Shown here piece by piece: positions 16,923-26,189 of a stretch of DNA of 55,115 nucleotides (the stretch's first letter is position 1; every line of letters begins with the position of its first letter). Source of the stretch: Paracoccaceae bacterium (GTDB taxonomy: Bacteria > Pseudomonadota > Alphaproteobacteria > Rhodobacterales > Rhodobacteraceae); contig JANQPC010000018.1 in assembly GCA_028285485.1 (NCBI GenBank), forward strand, positions 1 to 55,115. The letters are read 5' to 3'. The translations under genes and the position numbers were made by a program. Under the pieces are notes generated by a model. That model was not told the origin of the DNA. It was given only the letters and a program-made list of their open reading frames with translations, and did no database searches.

Positions 16923-17528
16923 ATGGCTTTCGACCTTCCCGATCTTCCCTATTCCCATGACGCGCTCGCCGATCTCGGCATGTCCAAGGAAACCTTGGAA
17001 TATCACCACGATCTGCACCACAAGGCTTACGTCGATAACGGCAACAAGCTGATCGCGGGCACGGAGTGGGAGGGCAAGAGCCTCGAAGAAATCATCGTGG
17101 GCACCTACGATGCGGGCGCCGTGGCCCAGAACGGCATCTTCAACAACATCAGCCAGCTTTGGAACCACAACCAGTTTTGGGAGATGATGGGGCCGGGCGA
17201 CAGCGCGATGCCGGGTGAGCTGGAAAGCGCGATCACCGAGGCTTTCGGCTCGGTCGATGAGTTCAAATCGCAGTTTTCTGCGGCAGGTGCGGGGCAGTTC
17301 GGTTCCGGCTGGGCCTGGCTTGTGAAGGATAGCGACGGCGCACTGAAAGTGACGAAAACCGAAAACGGCGTGAACCCGCTCTGCTTCGGCCAGACCGCGC
17401 TTCTGGGCTGCGATGTTTGGGAGCACAGCTATTACATCGATTTCCGCAACAAGCGCCCGGCCTACCTGTCGAACTTCCTCGACAAGCTGGTGAACTGGGA
17501 AAACGTGGCCGCGCGCCTCGCGGGCTAA
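16923..17528 (+). CDS. sodB: Superoxide dismutase, Fe type
   Basis: 201 residues, cytoplasmic. Metal ligands: His in LEYHHDLHHKAYVD, His in LWNHNQFW, and Asp and His in DVWEHSYYID. The Gln in FNNISQLWNH occupies the position diagnostic of Fe enzymes (Mn enzymes have Gly there), so Fe is more likely. It dismutates superoxide to O2 and peroxide. The start (MAFDLPDLPYSHDAL) is fixed by the family N-terminus. A clear terminator follows 120 bp downstream. Confidence 0.95.
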   Translation: MAFDLPDLPYSHDALADLGMSKETLEYHHDLHHKAYVDNGNKLIAGTEWEGKSLEEIIVGTYDAGAVAQNGIFNNISQLWNHNQFWEMMGPGDSAMPGELESAITEAFGSVDEFKSQFSAAGAGQFGSGWAWLVKDSDGALKVTKTENGVNPLCFGQTALLGCDVWEHSYYIDFRNKRPAYLSNFLDKLVNWENVAARLAG

Positions 17529-17650
17529 CGCACGGGCATGTCAAACGCACCGCCGCCGGGCCACGATAGGCCCGTCGGCGGGCTTGAGCGTCGCCTGCCG
17601 CGTTATGCGAAAGAACTGGCCCACTCAACGCCGCCGGAAGTCAGAGATTT

Positions 17651-17679
17651 CAGCGCGTTAAGTGATACGCGCTGTTTTT
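17651..17679 (+). terminator. Rho-independent terminator after sodB
   Basis: CAGCGCGT, 8-nt loop, ACGCGCTG, then TTTTT and more T-rich sequence. A perfect 8-bp stem with a T-run on the plus strand only, so it ends sodB and not the convergent LOG gene. Bases 17529-17650 hold no gene. Confidence 0.85.
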
Positions 17680-17688
17680 GGGGTTTTG

Positions 17689-18255
17689 TCAGACGCTTTG
17701 GCGCCCCGCGCGGGTCAGCGCGGCCATCACCGCGGGCACATCGGGCAGCGTTTCCACGAAGCTCAGCAGGCTTGCATCGGCAAAACCACGCTGCACCACG
17801 TGGCTCAGAAGCCCGGTTAGCGGCGCCCAGTAGCCGTTTACATCCAGCAGGAAGATCGGTTTGCCGTGCAGCGCCAGTTGCCGCCAGGTGAGCACCTCGA
17901 AGAATTCGTCGAGTGATCCCGCGCCGCCCGGCATCACCACGATCGCGTCCGAGTTCATGTACATGACCTTTTTGCGCTCATGCATGTTCTCGGTCACGAC
18001 AAGCTGCGTAAGCTCCCCGCTGGCCATCTCGCGCCCCATCAGGTGGGCGGGGATCACGCCCATGGTTTCGCCGCCCGCCGCCATTGCGGCCCGCGCCACC
18101 ACGCCCATAAGCCCCACATCGCCGGCACCGTAGACCAGCCGTTGCCCCGCCTCTGCCAGCGCCCGCCCCATCGCATCGGCAGCCTCGGCAAAGGCCGGAT
18201 CCTCGCCCATACGGGAGCCGCAGAAAACGCACACAGAGAAGGGCGGTTGAGCCAT
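17689..18255 (-). CDS. LOG-family nucleoside 5'-monophosphate phosphoribohydrolase (TIGR00730)
   Basis: 188 residues. Rossmann-like lysine-decarboxylase-superfamily fold: CVFCGSRMGEDPAF, LVYGAGDVGLMGVVA, the ENMHERKKVMYMNSDA helix, and the signature PGGAGSLDEFFE with catalytic Glu. LOG proteins release cytokinin bases from nucleotides in plants; bacterial homologues hydrolyse purine nucleotides with uncertain roles. The start at ATG 18255 (MAQPPFSVCVFC) follows GAAAGG; a much longer open frame upstream runs antisense through the LysM gene and is rejected. Confidence 0.88.
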   Translation of the reverse strand: MAQPPFSVCVFCGSRMGEDPAFAEAADAMGRALAEAGQRLVYGAGDVGLMGVVARAAMAAGGETMGVIPAHLMGREMASGELTQLVVTENMHERKKVMYMNSDAIVVMPGGAGSLDEFFEVLTWRQLALHGKPIFLLDVNGYWAPLTGLLSHVVQRGFADASLLSFVETLPDVPAVMAALTRAGRQSV

Positions 18256-18279
18256 GTTGCGGCCTTTCGGTTCGGGGTT

Positions 18280-18308
18280 TTGACCCCTGTTAAAGGTGTT
18301 GATAACGT
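18280..18308 (+). promoter_or_regulatory. Candidate promoter of the LysM gene
   Basis: TTGACC, 17-bp spacer, TAACGT, predicting a ~40-nt leader before ATG 18355. The -35 matches five of six consensus bases. It lies in the 99-bp divergent gap with the LOG gene. Confidence 0.55.
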
Positions 18309-18354
18309 CGCTCAAGCGCCTCACGTGGGCCGGGGTGCACGGGGATATGAAAGA

Positions 18355-19599
18355 ATGACAGAGCCTGCCGAACCGGCGGAACCGCCGAAACCAGCCGCCG
18401 CCCCTGCGCGGAAGGCAGGGGGCGTGATCATATTCGTGGCCGCGGCCACCTTCTTTGCGATTGTCGGCTACTCGCTGCTGACGGTCACCGGCGTGGGCGA
18501 ACGCGCCGCCTCGCTTGCCGTCGCGCCGCCGGGGGCCGTGCCTGAGGCTGCCGAAGCACCGGCGGAACCCGCCGCGGCGGCCCCGCCCGCCGAAGAGGCG
18601 GAGGCGCAAGAAGAGGCAAGCGTGCCCGCTGAACCCGCAGAGGAAGGTACCGACGAACCCGATGCGCCGAGCTTCGATGTTGTGCGCGTGGATCCCGCGG
18701 GCCAGGGGCTTGTGGCCGGGCGCGCGGAGCCGGGCAGCACCGTTGCGGTGGAAATCGATGGCGAAACCGTCGGCACCACCGAGGCCGATGCCGCCGGCGG
18801 GTTCGTCGCGCTCTTCGATGTCGATAGCGCCGATGCGCCCCGCGCGTTGACCCTGCGCTCCACCGATGAGGCGGGCGCAGAAACCGCGTCCGATCAGGTG
18901 GTGGTGATCGCGCCCACGCCCGAAGGGGCGGCGGAAGAGGAAGCGCCCGCACCGGCGGGGGAGGACGTGGCGGCAGCCACGCCTGAAGCTGAGGCCGAGG
19001 CTGCGGAACCGGCTGCCGAAGACACCGCAGAAACTGCAACTGACCCTGCCGCCGAGGCCCCCGCCGTGATCCTGGCCGACGAAGGCGGTGTTCGGGTGCT
19101 CCAGGATCCCGACTTGCCGAGCGAGGCCACCGAAACCGTGGTGATCGATGCCATCACCTACGATTCCGAGGGCAGCGTGGAGCTTTCGGGCCGCGGCGCC
19201 GGCGAAGGTTTCGTGCGCCTCTACCTCGATAACACCCCGATCGAGCTCACGGATGTGGATGAGAATGGGAACTGGCGCGCGGCGCTGCCGGATGTGGATA
19301 CCGGTGTTTACACGCTGCGGGTGGATGAGGTGGATGCCGAAGGGCTTGTCACCTCCCGCATCGAAACGCCCTTCCGCCGCGAAGATGCCGCCGCGATCCG
19401 AACGCTTGCAAGCGCCCAGATCGATCAGACGCGCCGGTTGAACCTTGTCACCGTGCAGCCCGGAAACACGCTTTGGGGCATTTCCTCGCGCGCCTATGGT
19501 GACGGGCTTCTCTACGTGAAGCTCTTCGAGGCCAATGCCGATCGGATCGTTGATCCGAACCTCATCTTCCCCGGCCAGGTCTTCAGCGTGCCCAACTAG
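18355..19599 (+). CDS. Membrane-anchored LysM peptidoglycan-binding protein
   Basis: 414 residues. A Pro/Ala-rich cytoplasmic start, one TM helix (~23-43), then long Ala/Glu/Pro-rich acidic linkers around two Ig-like segments (SFDVVRVDPAGQGLVAGRAE; ITYDSEGSVELSGRG, each followed by a G-x-W or G-x-F turn). The C-terminal LysM domain reads VTVQPGNTLWGISSRAYG, then DPNLIFPGQVFSVP. LysM domains bind peptidoglycan, so this protein probably tethers the inner membrane to the wall; close relatives are common in Rhodobacterales without a defined function. A GC hairpin begins at its stop codon. Confidence 0.85.
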   Translation: MTEPAEPAEPPKPAAAPARKAGGVIIFVAAATFFAIVGYSLLTVTGVGERAASLAVAPPGAVPEAAEAPAEPAAAAPPAEEAEAQEEASVPAEPAEEGTDEPDAPSFDVVRVDPAGQGLVAGRAEPGSTVAVEIDGETVGTTEADAAGGFVALFDVDSADAPRALTLRSTDEAGAETASDQVVVIAPTPEGAAEEEAPAPAGEDVAAATPEAEAEAAEPAAEDTAETATDPAAEAPAVILADEGGVRVLQDPDLPSEATETVVIDAITYDSEGSVELSGRGAGEGFVRLYLDNTPIELTDVDENGNWRAALPDVDTGVYTLRVDEVDAEGLVTSRIETPFRREDAAAIRTLASAQIDQTRRLNLVTVQPGNTLWGISSRAYGDGLLYVKLFEANADRIVDPNLIFPGQVFSVPN

Positions 19600-19619
19600 C
19601 GGCGGGGTGAAACCGCCGC
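19599..19619. terminator. Hairpin at the LysM gene stop
   Basis: GCGGCGG, loop GGTGAAA, CCGCCGC, beginning at the last base of the stop codon. A 7-bp perfect GC stem but no T-run. The 168 bp to the next gene contain nothing else I recognise. Confidence 0.4.
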
Positions 19620-19767
19620 CCCGGCGCACCGCACCTCCGCAAATCCTGCGCCTGCCCTGTGCGCAAGTGGCACTGGTCTTCCCCTCCGCTGCACAGTAGG
19701 TTTTCGCTTCCAACGCCAGCCTCCGCCAGCCCGCCGAAAGCGCCCGCCGCCCCATGACCGCCTCCCC

Positions 19768-21594
19768 GTGACCGCCCCTGCCGATATCGCCGATTTTGAT
19801 AGCGAGGCCCGCCGCAGCGGTTGGCGCACGGTGCGCAAGGTGGCCCCTTATCTCTGGCCCGATGACAAGCCCTGGGTAAAGCGCCGGGTGATCGGCGCGC
19901 TGATCGCGCTGTTTGTCTCAAAGCTCGTCGCGGTGGGCACGCCCTTCCTTTACAAGGCGGCGGTCGACACGCTGACGGGCGATACGGTTGATCCCGCCTG
20001 GGCCTTGGGCCTAGGCGCTGTTGGCCTGACCGTGGCCTACGGTGTCGCGCGCCTGATGAATGTGGGCTTCCAGCAGCTGCGCGATGCAATCTTTGCCGCC
20101 GTGGGCCAGCGCGCGCTTCGCCAGCTTGCGCTTGAAACCTTCTCGCATATCCACGCGCTTTCGCTCCGCTACCACATCACCCGCAAAACCGGCGGCCTCT
20201 CCCGCATCATCGAGCGCGGGGTGAAGGGGGTGGAATTCCTGCTGCGTTTCTTGCTGTTTTCCATCGGCCCGCTGATCCTGGAACTCCTGATGATCGGCGT
20301 GATCCTCGCCGTGGTGTTCGATGTCAGCTACCTCTTCGTCGTCGCCGCAACCATCGGCCTATACATCTGGTTCACCTTCAAGGTCACCGAATGGCGCGTG
20401 CGGATCCGCAAGGAGATGAACGATCAGGATACCGACGCCAACCAGAAGGCGATCGATAGCCTGCTGAACTTCGAAACCGTGAAGTATTTCGGGGCCGAAG
20501 GCCGTGAGGCAGCGCGCTATGACAGCGCCATGGCGCTGTACGAAAAGGCGGCGCTCAGAACCTCTTACTCGCTTGCCTTCCTCAATTTCGGCCAGTCGCT
20601 TCTGATCTCCACGGGCCTCGTGATGGTAATGGTCATGGCCGCCATCGGCGTGGCGAACGGGTCGCTCACGGTGGGCGATTTCGTGATGGTCAACGCCTAC
20701 ATGATCCAGATCACCATGCCGCTCAATTTCCTCGGCACGGTCTACCGCGAGATCCGTCAATCTCTGATCGATATGGGCGAGATGTTCGATCTGCTCGAAC
20801 AGCCGCGGGAGATCGAGGATAAGCCCGGTGCCAAGCCACTGGAGGTAACGGGCGGGCAGATCGATTTCGATGCGCTTGTATTCGGGTACGAGCCCGCGCG
20901 CCCGATCCTCAAAGGCGTGACGATCTGTGTTGAAGCGGGGCAGACGGTTGCGATTGTGGGCCCCTCGGGCTCCGGCAAATCCACCATCGGGCGGCTGCTC
21001 TTCCGCTTCTACGATGCCGGCGGCGGCGCGCTGCGGATCGATGGGCAGGATGTGCGCGACATAACGCAGGAAAGCCTTCACGCGGCCATCGGAGTTGTGC
21101 CGCAGGATACGGTGCTCTTCAACGATACCATCCGCTACAACATCGCCTACGGGCAGGAAGCGCCTACGGAGGCAGACATCATTGCCGCCGCCAAGGCCGC
21201 GAAAATCCATGATTTCATCAACGGCCTGCCCGAGGGTTACGATACAATGGTGGGCGAACGCGGCCTGAAGCTTTCCGGCGGTGAGAAACAGCGCGTGGGG
21301 ATCGCGCGCACGATCCTCAAGAACCCGCCCATCCTGCTTCTCGATGAGGCCACATCGGCGCTCGACACCGAGACCGAGCGTGAAATCCAGGGCGAGCTTC
21401 GCGCGATGGCCGAGGGCCGCACAGTTCTGATGATCGCACACCGGCTGTCCACCATAGTCGATGCCGATCAGATCGTGGTTCTCGAACAGGGCGAGGTGAT
21501 CGAACGCGGCACCCATGCCGCGCTTCTGGCCCGCGGCGGGCGCTACGCCGCGCTTTGGGAACGGCAGGCATCGGCCACCGAAGATGCTGCATAG
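19768..21594 (+). CDS. Atm1/HMT1-type ABC transporter (permease-ATPase half transporter)
   Basis: 608 residues. The TM domain spans ~45-330 with six helices; the ATPase follows with Walker A GPSGSGKST, signature LSGGEKQRVGIART, Walker B ILLLDEATSALD and switch His in IAHRLSTI. The RQLALETFSHIHALSLRYHITRKTGG loop and DTDANQKAIDSLLNFETVKYFGAE are split here but are the hallmarks of the Atm1/ABCB7/HMT1 group, which exports glutathione-bound sulfur, Fe-S precursors or metal conjugates. Starts at GTG 19768; an ATG just upstream is out of frame. The exported substrate is not determined by sequence. Confidence 0.88.
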   Translation: MTAPADIADFDSEARRSGWRTVRKVAPYLWPDDKPWVKRRVIGALIALFVSKLVAVGTPFLYKAAVDTLTGDTVDPAWALGLGAVGLTVAYGVARLMNVGFQQLRDAIFAAVGQRALRQLALETFSHIHALSLRYHITRKTGGLSRIIERGVKGVEFLLRFLLFSIGPLILELLMIGVILAVVFDVSYLFVVAATIGLYIWFTFKVTEWRVRIRKEMNDQDTDANQKAIDSLLNFETVKYFGAEGREAARYDSAMALYEKAALRTSYSLAFLNFGQSLLISTGLVMVMVMAAIGVANGSLTVGDFVMVNAYMIQITMPLNFLGTVYREIRQSLIDMGEMFDLLEQPREIEDKPGAKPLEVTGGQIDFDALVFGYEPARPILKGVTICVEAGQTVAIVGPSGSGKSTIGRLLFRFYDAGGGALRIDGQDVRDITQESLHAAIGVVPQDTVLFNDTIRYNIAYGQEAPTEADIIAAAKAAKIHDFINGLPEGYDTMVGERGLKLSGGEKQRVGIARTILKNPPILLLDEATSALDTETEREIQGELRAMAEGRTVLMIAHRLSTIVDADQIVVLEQGEVIERGTHAALLARGGRYAALWERQASATEDAA

Positions 21595-21611
21595 GCGGGG
21601 CGGGAGCCGCG

Positions 21612-21625
21612 CCGAAGCGTTTCGG
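21612..21625. terminator. Short terminator-like hairpin between convergent genes
   Basis: CCGAA, loop GCGT, TTCGG, followed on the plus strand by ATGTATTTGTTCT. It has a 5-bp stem and a loose T-rich tail between the ABC gene and the convergent 2OG oxygenase gene. Confidence 0.4.
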
Positions 21626-21636
21626 ATGTATTTGTT

Positions 21637-22491
21637 CTAGAAACCGATGCGGCGCAGCGGCCCCTGCACCCGGCGATAGAGGATCGGTGGCAGGATATCC
21701 TTGATCAGTGCGCGGCGCTTGCTGCGCCCGTCAGCCTCGTCCACCGTGCCGGGGCGCGGCTTGAAGATCGTGGAATGCGATTTCCGGCCCTCGTCCCAGG
21801 TGGCGGTGTAGTAGTAAAGCGCGATTGACATCCGCGGCTTGCCCTCGGGGTGGTTCACCGGCTCAGGATTGCCGTGGAACGTGTCAGACCCGGTCGAGAA
21901 ACAGACCATGCGGTTGAACAGCGGCACAAAGCTCGCCTCCTTCCGCGTCATCGCCTTATCCCAGATCTCGAAGGAACCGCCCCATTCTTCGCGCCAGTCA
22001 TCGTTGAGGTAGATCAGCACATTGAGCCGGCGTTCGAGGTTCAGCGGCCCGTGGTAATTGAAATCGGCGTGGATATCGAGATGCCCGCCATTGCCCACCC
22101 GGTGGATGCCCGCCCCCGCGAAATACGGGTCGGGGATCAGCTTCTCGATGCCCGTGAGTTCTTCGAGGAACAGAAGGAATGGCTTGGCATTCAGCGCGCT
22201 GAACACAGCGCGGGTATACATCGGCAGCCGGTCGGGGTTGTAGGAGGTTTTGAGGTTCTCCTGCGCCCGCGCGAAGGAGGCTTCGGCCTCCGGCAGCGTT
22301 TCCACCTCCGCCTTCACGCGGCGCAGGATGGCGGGATCCATGAAACCGTCAATGCAGCCGTGATTGTAGGGCGCGGCCGATTGATAGGCGGCGGCATGGG
22401 GCTTTGCGGCCGCGCGCGCCTCATCCACGCTAAGGCTCAGGGTTTCGGGATCGAACGCAAGCGCCGGTGCGGCATCGGAATGATCAAGCAC
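21637..22491 (-). CDS. 2OG-Fe(II) oxygenase
   Basis: 284 residues. Iron ligands: H141-x-D143 in GGHLDIHADFNYH and H206 in DTFHGNPEPV; R220 in PRMSIALYYYT would bind 2-oxoglutarate. The RRLNVLIYLNDDWREEWGG strand pair is typical of the prolyl-4-hydroxylase-like subset found beside cell-surface or secondary-metabolite genes. The substrate is unknown. It starts at GTG 22491 behind AAAGG, with a hairpin in its leader. The RND pump gene ends 120 bp upstream in the same direction, so read-through is possible. Confidence 0.8.
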   Translation of the reverse strand: MLDHSDAAPALAFDPETLSLSVDEARAAAKPHAAAYQSAAPYNHGCIDGFMDPAILRRVKAEVETLPEAEASFARAQENLKTSYNPDRLPMYTRAVFSALNAKPFLLFLEELTGIEKLIPDPYFAGAGIHRVGNGGHLDIHADFNYHGPLNLERRLNVLIYLNDDWREEWGGSFEIWDKAMTRKEASFVPLFNRMVCFSTGSDTFHGNPEPVNHPEGKPRMSIALYYYTATWDEGRKSHSTIFKPRPGTVDEADGRSKRRALIKDILPPILYRRVQGPLRRIGF

Positions 22492-22510
22492 GGATAAAGC
22501 CTTTGAGATA

Positions 22511-22529
22511 CGCCCAGAAGATTTGGGCG
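22511..22529 (-). promoter_or_regulatory. Leader hairpin of the 2OG oxygenase gene
   Basis: CGCCCA, 7-nt loop, TGGGCG, 20 nt before the GTG start on the minus strand. It could be a weak terminator for the upstream RND gene or a translational control element; the T-rich stretch expected of a terminator is absent. Confidence 0.35.
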
Positions 22530-22610
22530 CACCATGTCAGAAAGGCCCCGGGAAGGGAACTGCGGGCAATGGCCCGGCCGCGCTCCTTCCGGTGCCCCTT
22601 CTTGGTGGCC

Positions 22611-25600
22611 CTATTCGGCGGCCTTCAGGGGCAGGCCAGCGGGCGCGGCGGGGCGTTCGGGCTCTGCATCGGTATCCCAAAGGATCTCCGGCGCGCGCAC
22701 CCGGCGTGCAGCGCGCTGCAGCGCCCAATCCTGCGCCGCCTGGCTGGCGCGGCCCATCGAGAGGCGCGCAAGCCCGCGCGACAGCCAGTTCGCGTAGGTC
22801 GTCACCCAGACCCGCAGCGCCAGCATCGAGGGTGTGAAGACAAGCGTCAGAACCGTCGCGATCCCCAGCCCGAACACCACAGCGGTGGCCAGCTGTTTCC
22901 ACCAGAGCGCGGTGGGGCTGTCGATCGAGTAACCGCCGCCGATGAAATCCAGGCTGAGGCCGAACATCATCGGAGCCAGGCCCGCCATCGTGGTGATCGT
23001 TGTCAGAAGCACCGGGCGGATGCGCACCTCGGCGGTGCGCACGATGGCCTCGATCCGCGGCATGTAGCGGTTGTATTCCTGGTAGGTGTCAATCAGCACG
23101 ATATTGTTGTTCACAACAATCCCGGCCAGCGCCACAATCCCCGTGCCCGTCATGATGATCGAGAAGGGCTGCTGCATCACCAGCATCCCGATCAGAACCC
23201 CGGTGGTGGAAAGCACCACCGCCAGAAGCACGAGCATGGCGTTGTAGAACGAGTTGAACTGCGCCAGCAGGATGATGAACATCAGCCCCAGCGCGCCCGC
23301 AAACGCGGTTTGCAGGAAGGCCTGGCTTTCGGCCTGATCCTCCTGATCGCCTGTCCATTCATATTCAACGCCCGGCGGAAGCTCTGCCTCGGTTTCCAAC
23401 CATTCGGTCAGAAGCGCGATCCGCTCATTGGGGTTGATGGGCTGGCCCTCGGCATTGGTCAGCCCCGGCGCCACATCGGCTTTCACGTCGAAATACCGTT
23501 GTTGGCCCACGCGATCGATCTGCGCCAGCTTCTCCACCGGTTGCCGGGTGATAAAGTTCGAAAGCGGCACCAGCCCGTCATTGGTGCGCACCTTAAGCGT
23601 GTCGAGCGTGCTCAAAACCCGGTCATCCTCGGGCAGCCGCACGCGGATATCGATCTCTTCGTCGGAGCTGTCCACACGCATCGTATCCAGCAGGATGCCG
23701 CGGGTGACGAGCTGTACCATTGCCCCCACCGTGGCCACGCTTGCGCCGTAGCGCCCCGCCTTTTCCACATCCACATCGATCTGCCAGTCGATGCCCGGCA
23801 GGGGCCTTGTATCTTCGATATCGGTCAGCCCCTGCGTGGCCTCGAACTGGCCGCGCGCCAGTGCCGCGGCTTCGAGAAGTGCGCCCCGATCGTCGCCCTT
23901 AAGCCGCAGATGCACCGGTTTGCCAGACGCAGGGCCCTGGGCCAGATCCAGCGTTTCGGTCTCGATTCCCGGGATCTGCGCCAACCGCCGCTCCAGATTG
24001 GCCAGCACCACATCGCCATCAAGATCGGCAAGTTCCACGCCCTCATGCCCGGCGGCGAAGGCCGCGCGTTCTTCCCATGGGATCAGCTCGATCTGCACCT
24101 GGCCGACGGCATCGCGGGGGCCCGAGGCGCCGCCGGTATTCTGGTTCAGGCCGCCGGAGCCGGCAAAGGCAAAGACCGATTGAATGCCCACCGTATCAAG
24201 CGTGATCGCCTCGGCCTGGGCCACCAGAGCATCCTTCTCGGCCAGAGATAGGTTGCCCCGCGCCCGCACATAGATGATCGCCTGTTCGGGCTCGCTTTCA
24301 ACGAAGAACTCAACGCCCCGGTTATTGGCCCCGTAAGTCATGAAGGTCAGCACCACGAAGGTGCCGACGGCAGCGATGGCCACAAGCGGCATGATCGGGT
24401 TGCCCGCGATGAACTTGATGAAATGGCCAAAGGCGGTGCGGCGATAGCCGGCCTCGATGCGGCGCGCGCGATGCTCGATCTTCACCGCGCCCAGAACCGT
24501 TGAGGCCGCAATCGCGGCAAGCACGAAGAGGATGGCGCCGAAGATCGAACCCATCGCTGCCGGAACGCTTTCGGGAAGCAGGTAGCTTGGGTTCAGCACC
24601 TGCATCGCGGCAAGGAACATCGTGTAAAGCACCACCGGCACCAGAAGTGCGCGGGCCCAGAAGGGTAGGGTGCGCGTCAGGTAGGCCGATCCGCCTTCGA
24701 ACGAGCGGCTCATGCGCCCCGCGATCCCGCCCATCACCGGCAGGTAGATCAGCGCCACGATCAGCGAGGCCGAGAGCACGAAGATCAGCGTTACCGGCAG
24801 CATGCCCATGAACTGGCCCGGAACGCCGGGCCAGAACAGCATCGGCAGGAAGGCGCAGAGCGTGGTCGCGGTGGAGGAAACGATCGGCCAGAACATCCGC
24901 TGCGCCGCTTCCACGTAGGCGCGCATCGGCCCCTGGCCCTCGCGGATCCGCCGGTCAGCATATTCGACGACGACGATGGCGCCGTCGACGAGCATGCCCA
25001 CGGCGAGGATCAGCCCGAACATCACGATGTTCGAAACGCTCACCTCCATTACAGCCAGGAAGGCGAAACACAGAAGGAAGGATGTGGGGATCGCAAAGCC
25101 CACCAGGAGGGCGGAGCGGGAGCCGAGCGTGGCCAGCACCACGATCATCACCAGCGCAATGGCGGTCAGGACCGATCCCTCAAGCTGGGTCACCATCGAA
25201 TCCACGATCCGGCTCTGGTCGTTCGACGTGCCGACATCGATTGCCGTTTGCAGCTCCGGCGGCCAGGTCTCCATCTCCGCGGCCACTTCGGCTTTCACCA
25301 GCTCGGCCGTATCGATCAGGTTGAAGCCCTTGCGCTTGACCACCTGCAGGGCCACCGTGTTTTCCCCGTTAAACCGTGCGGTGCCCGCACGATCCTCGAA
25401 GGTCAGCCGGATATCGGCCAGATCGCCGAGCGTCACCACCCGGTCACCATCAACCTTCACGGGCAGATCGTAGACATCGCGCTGTTCATCGAAGGATGAG
25501 GGGATCTTGACCGCGAAGGCGCCGCTGTCGGTTTCCACCTCGCCCGCCGCGATCAGCTGGTTGTTGTTGACGACAACGTTCACCAGCTCTGCCGCCGTCA

Positions 25601-26189
25601 CGTTGTAGGCTTCCAGCCGCAGCGGATCGATCACCACTTCGAGCATCTCGTCGCGATGGCCCGCAAGCGAGGCTTCCAGCACCGGCTCAAGCCCCTCAAG
25701 CCTGTCCTGCAAATCCTTCGCCACACGCAGAAGCGTGCGCTCCGGCAAGGCGCCGGTCAGGTTCACGATGATGATCGGGAACTCGGAGAAATTGAATTCC
25801 GAGATTGAGTAGCGCTCGAACCCGCTTGGAAACTGTGCCTCGGCGCTATCCATCCGGTCGCGCACATCGGCGATGATCTTCGTCTTGTCCCACCCGAATT
25901 CGAACTCAAGCACCACGTTGGCGTAGCCTTCCGCCGCGGTGCCTGTCATGGTTTTCAGCCCATCAAGATCGGAAAGCTCCGTCTCCATCGGTTTGACGAC
26001 AAGCTTCTCGCTGTCTTCCGCCGAGATGCCCGGGAAGGGGACGGAGATCACCAGCGCGGGGATTTCGATATCCGGCTCGCCTTCCTTCGGCAGGCCGACA
26101 TAGGAAATCCCGCCCGCCAGCAGCGACAGCGCGATAAAGGCGAGGATCATGCGGGCGCGGCCCGCGGCCCAGCTGACGATGCCGGTCAT
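22611..26189 (-). CDS. RND-family efflux permease with extra hydrophobic segments
   Basis: 1192 residues, longer than the usual ~1040. It has the duplicated RND plan: TM1 at ~13-33, a periplasmic domain, the TM2-TM6 block from ~340 with VDGAIVVVEYADRR, a second periplasmic domain, and TM8-TM12 near the end (GTGIVALAGIVVNNNIVLID). Two additional hydrophobic stretches (~514-532 and ~546-568) lie between TM6 and TM7, and ~65 residues follow the last TM. Compared with AcrB, the DD pair of TM4 is D402-G403 and the TM10 lysine is Asn, while the TM11 arginine (RIRPVLLTT) is kept. It probably pumps hydrophobic compounds with the adaptor encoded immediately upstream (4-bp overlap). No outer-membrane TolC-type gene is adjacent. 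Confidence 0.9.
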   Translation of the reverse strand: MTGIVSWAAGRARMILAFIALSLLAGGISYVGLPKEGEPDIEIPALVISVPFPGISAEDSEKLVVKPMETELSDLDGLKTMTGTAAEGYANVVLEFEFGWDKTKIIADVRDRMDSAEAQFPSGFERYSISEFNFSEFPIIIVNLTGALPERTLLRVAKDLQDRLEGLEPVLEASLAGHRDEMLEVVIDPLRLEAYNVTAAELVNVVVNNNQLIAAGEVETDSGAFAVKIPSSFDEQRDVYDLPVKVDGDRVVTLGDLADIRLTFEDRAGTARFNGENTVALQVVKRKGFNLIDTAELVKAEVAAEMETWPPELQTAIDVGTSNDQSRIVDSMVTQLEGSVLTAIALVMIVVLATLGSRSALLVGFAIPTSFLLCFAFLAVMEVSVSNIVMFGLILAVGMLVDGAIVVVEYADRRIREGQGPMRAYVEAAQRMFWPIVSSTATTLCAFLPMLFWPGVPGQFMGMLPVTLIFVLSASLIVALIYLPVMGGIAGRMSRSFEGGSAYLTRTLPFWARALLVPVVLYTMFLAAMQVLNPSYLLPESVPAAMGSIFGAILFVLAAIAASTVLGAVKIEHRARRIEAGYRRTAFGHFIKFIAGNPIMPLVAIAAVGTFVVLTFMTYGANNRGVEFFVESEPEQAIIYVRARGNLSLAEKDALVAQAEAITLDTVGIQSVFAFAGSGGLNQNTGGASGPRDAVGQVQIELIPWEERAAFAAGHEGVELADLDGDVVLANLERRLAQIPGIETETLDLAQGPASGKPVHLRLKGDDRGALLEAAALARGQFEATQGLTDIEDTRPLPGIDWQIDVDVEKAGRYGASVATVGAMVQLVTRGILLDTMRVDSSDEEIDIRVRLPEDDRVLSTLDTLKVRTNDGLVPLSNFITRQPVEKLAQIDRVGQQRYFDVKADVAPGLTNAEGQPINPNERIALLTEWLETEAELPPGVEYEWTGDQEDQAESQAFLQTAFAGALGLMFIILLAQFNSFYNAMLVLLAVVLSTTGVLIGMLVMQQPFSIIMTGTGIVALAGIVVNNNIVLIDTYQEYNRYMPRIEAIVRTAEVRIRPVLLTTITTMAGLAPMMFGLSLDFIGGGYSIDSPTALWWKQLATAVVFGLGIATVLTLVFTPSMLALRVWVTTYANWLSRGLARLSMGRASQAAQDWALQRAARRVRAPEILWDTDAEPERPAAPAGLPLKAAE

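Noticed and set aside
18510-19070. Apparent Ala/Glu/Pro repeats in the LysM gene
   Set aside because: Low-complexity linker, without a unit that repeats at DNA level.
22467-24251. 594-residue plus-strand open frame inside the RND permease
   Set aside because: Antisense shadow; the minus-strand frame has all RND landmarks.
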